Part shown: positions 26,181-27,049 of the stretch, piece after piece
Position numbering within the stretch: position 1 is the first letter of the stretch
Layout: each line of letters starts with the position of its first letter
Virus record (IMG/VR): IMGVR_UViG_3300050821_017831
Coordinates: 1 to 27,049 of that record
DNA length: 27,049 bases
Direction: 5' to 3' (one strand)
Origin: a virus
Notes under the pieces: generated by a model
The model's database searches: none
Seen by the model: only the letters and a program-made list of their open reading frames with translations
What the model was told of the DNA's origin: nothing
Made by a program: the position numbers and the translations under genes

Positions 26181-26648
26181 ATGCGTAAATCCAGACTATC
26201 GGTCAGTGAACCGGTGACGCCGCCCACGCCAGGCGCGGCGGCGGCCGACTTGCTCGAAGCCATTCGAATAGAAGCCGCGTCGGATATCAAGTTCGCGCAG
26301 GAGCACCTCGACAGGTGGCGTGAGCGGTTCGCCCAGGATCCGGTCAACGCTTTCTCCTGGTCAAAGGAAACCTTCGAGACGGCTGCCCGCAAGCGGAGCG
26401 CTGAGGAGATCATCGGCTGGATCTACAGGATCAAGGAGAACAACACAGACGAATATGCCGCGCCCTCCGACCTGAAGGTCTTGCAGGTGATGCGGAGCGA
26501 GCTGTTCAAGGAGGTAGTGCGCGGCGCCAAGTGGCCGGAGCGTTCCACCAGCCCGCAGTCCAACGAGATGGCTACCTGCCTGACCGCCAAGCGCGCGGAG
26601 TGGCTGGAGAAGATCGATCGCAAGTTCGAGTATCGCAACCTGAGATAA
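26181..26648 (+). CDS. Hypothetical protein
   Basis: A 155-aa protein with AAGGA at 26166-26170, 10 nt upstream. First ~20 residues are Pro/Ala-rich, the rest mostly helical: AADLLEAIRIEAASDIKFAQEHLDRWRERF, then FETAARKRSAEEIIGWIYRIKE and a final Trp- and Lys-rich helix. No motif recognised. Preceded by a 73-nt leader containing a GCGTC/GACGC and a CTGAC/GTCAG hairpin. Confidence 0.65.
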   Translation: MRKSRLSVSEPVTPPTPGAAAADLLEAIRIEAASDIKFAQEHLDRWRERFAQDPVNAFSWSKETFETAARKRSAEEIIGWIYRIKENNTDEYAAPSDLKVLQVMRSELFKEVVRGAKWPERSTSPQSNEMATCLTAKRAEWLEKIDRKFEYRNLR

Positions 26649-26670
26649 AGGCGCAGGCGTGCTGGCAGCG

Positions 26671-26738
26671 CGCGCGGGGTCATCCTACCCCAACAAGGCC
26701 GGGTTCGACGTCGCGCTTGCGCACTCGTGAAACCCGGC
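26671..26738 (+). repeat. Two hairpins in the leader of the 26766 gene
   Basis: GGGGT pairs with ACCCC around a short loop (about 26676-26691). Further on, GCCGGGTT (26698-26705) pairs with AACCCGGC (26731-26738) around a 25-nt loop that itself holds a GCGC-TT-GCGC pair. The 117-nt gap thus looks like a structured 5' leader. GGTTCGA inside the second stem resembles a tRNA T-loop, but no matching stem exists. Confidence 0.5.
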
Positions 26739-26765
26739 AAGCCAGCGACTTAGGAGAAAAGACAA

Positions 26766-27029
26766 ATGAGCACCGACTATATCCTGCGAAGCCCGCTCAC
26801 CCTCCACGAGGTCGAGCGCCTCACCGGCTGGCGCGCGTGGAAGAGCGACGACGGCCACGGCCTCACCGACGGCGAGAACTTCGTCCACACGGACGAGGAC
26901 GCGGAGGGCCGCGTCACCGGCTATGTGCGCTACGGCCTCAACGACCCCTCCGGTCTCGAGCCGCTCGACGTGGTGAGCGAGCACGACGTGGAGGACGCCG
27001 ACTATGTCCGCCTGTTCGGCGGTGAGTAG
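26766..27029 (+). CDS. Acidic small protein, unknown function
   Basis: An 87-aa protein with AGGAG at 26752-26756, 9 nt upstream. MSTDYILRSPLTLHEVERLTGWRAWKSDDG, then HTDEDAEGRVTGYVRYGLND and a tail rich in Asp, Glu and Val. Strongly acidic; could mimic DNA, as some anti-defence proteins do, but that is a guess. No family recognised. The window ends 20 bp later with an AT-rich stretch. Confidence 0.65.
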   Translation: MSTDYILRSPLTLHEVERLTGWRAWKSDDGHGLTDGENFVHTDEDAEGRVTGYVRYGLNDPSGLEPLDVVSEHDVEDADYVRLFGGE

Positions 27030-27049
27030 GGACAGAATTTATTTTTGTT

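Noticed and set aside
26690-26740. Possible tRNA (GGTTCGA motif)
   Set aside because: No T-stem, anticodon stem or acceptor stem could be drawn; the motif is explained by the hairpin at 26698-26738.
1-27049. CRISPR array, IS element, integrase or att site
   Set aside because: No regularly spaced repeats, transposase or recombinase genes were seen.

Overview
The window is part of a GC-rich tailed-phage genome (Caudoviricetes; a free phage or a prophage segment). It carries a terminase pair, an HK97-fold capsid protein, a primase-helicase, a family A DNA polymerase and long runs of small genes joined by ATGA/GTGA overlaps. High GC and the resemblance of several small proteins to those of phages of Alphaproteobacteria suggest a host such as Rhizobiales; that is an inference. 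No integrase, lysis gene, tRNA or CRISPR array was found.

The left part (1-9336) is read leftward. In transcription order it holds a primase-polymerase/SF3 helicase, a 92-aa protein, a NusG-like antiterminator, a small protein, an HNH nuclease, a helical protein, the terminase small and large subunits, a 62-aa protein, the major capsid protein, and a TPR-glycosyltransferase-like protein that runs off the left edge. Between the 92-aa gene and the NusG-like gene lies a perfect 24-bp inverted repeat flanking an AT-rich spacer with a good leftward promoter candidate. No portal or prohead protease lies between terminase and capsid.

The right part (9540-27029) is read rightward from a divergent region at 9337-9539. 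It begins with an HTH protein, small proteins, two conserved phage proteins, a DUF6378-like protein, an Acb2/Tad1-like (anti-CBASS/anti-Thoeris) protein, and an 820-aa fusion of a cytosine-C5 DNA methyltransferase with a second SAM methyltransferase. A self-contained unit follows (promoter 14708-14737, near-perfect SD, 105-aa gene, terminator 15173-15204), then a less GC-rich stretch of unknown genes.

From 17343 there is a UDG-fold protein, zinc-ribbon proteins, and a nucleotide-metabolism cluster: DUF3310, a MazG-like NTP pyrophosphatase, a thymidylate-synthase-family enzyme, a TSCPD protein and a dCMP deaminase. The synthase-family enzyme has Asp where thymidylate synthase has its uracil-selecting Asn, which points to dCMP as substrate and so to 5-hydroxymethyl- or 5-methyl-dCMP. 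The MazG-like and DUF3310 proteins could supply dCMP and phosphorylate the product. Together with the methyltransferase fusion, this makes cytosine modification of the phage DNA the most interesting testable idea here. The run ends with DNA polymerase I, a CxxCC protein, a DnaQ-type exonuclease, a VRR-NUC-like nuclease and several small genes, each with its own leader.
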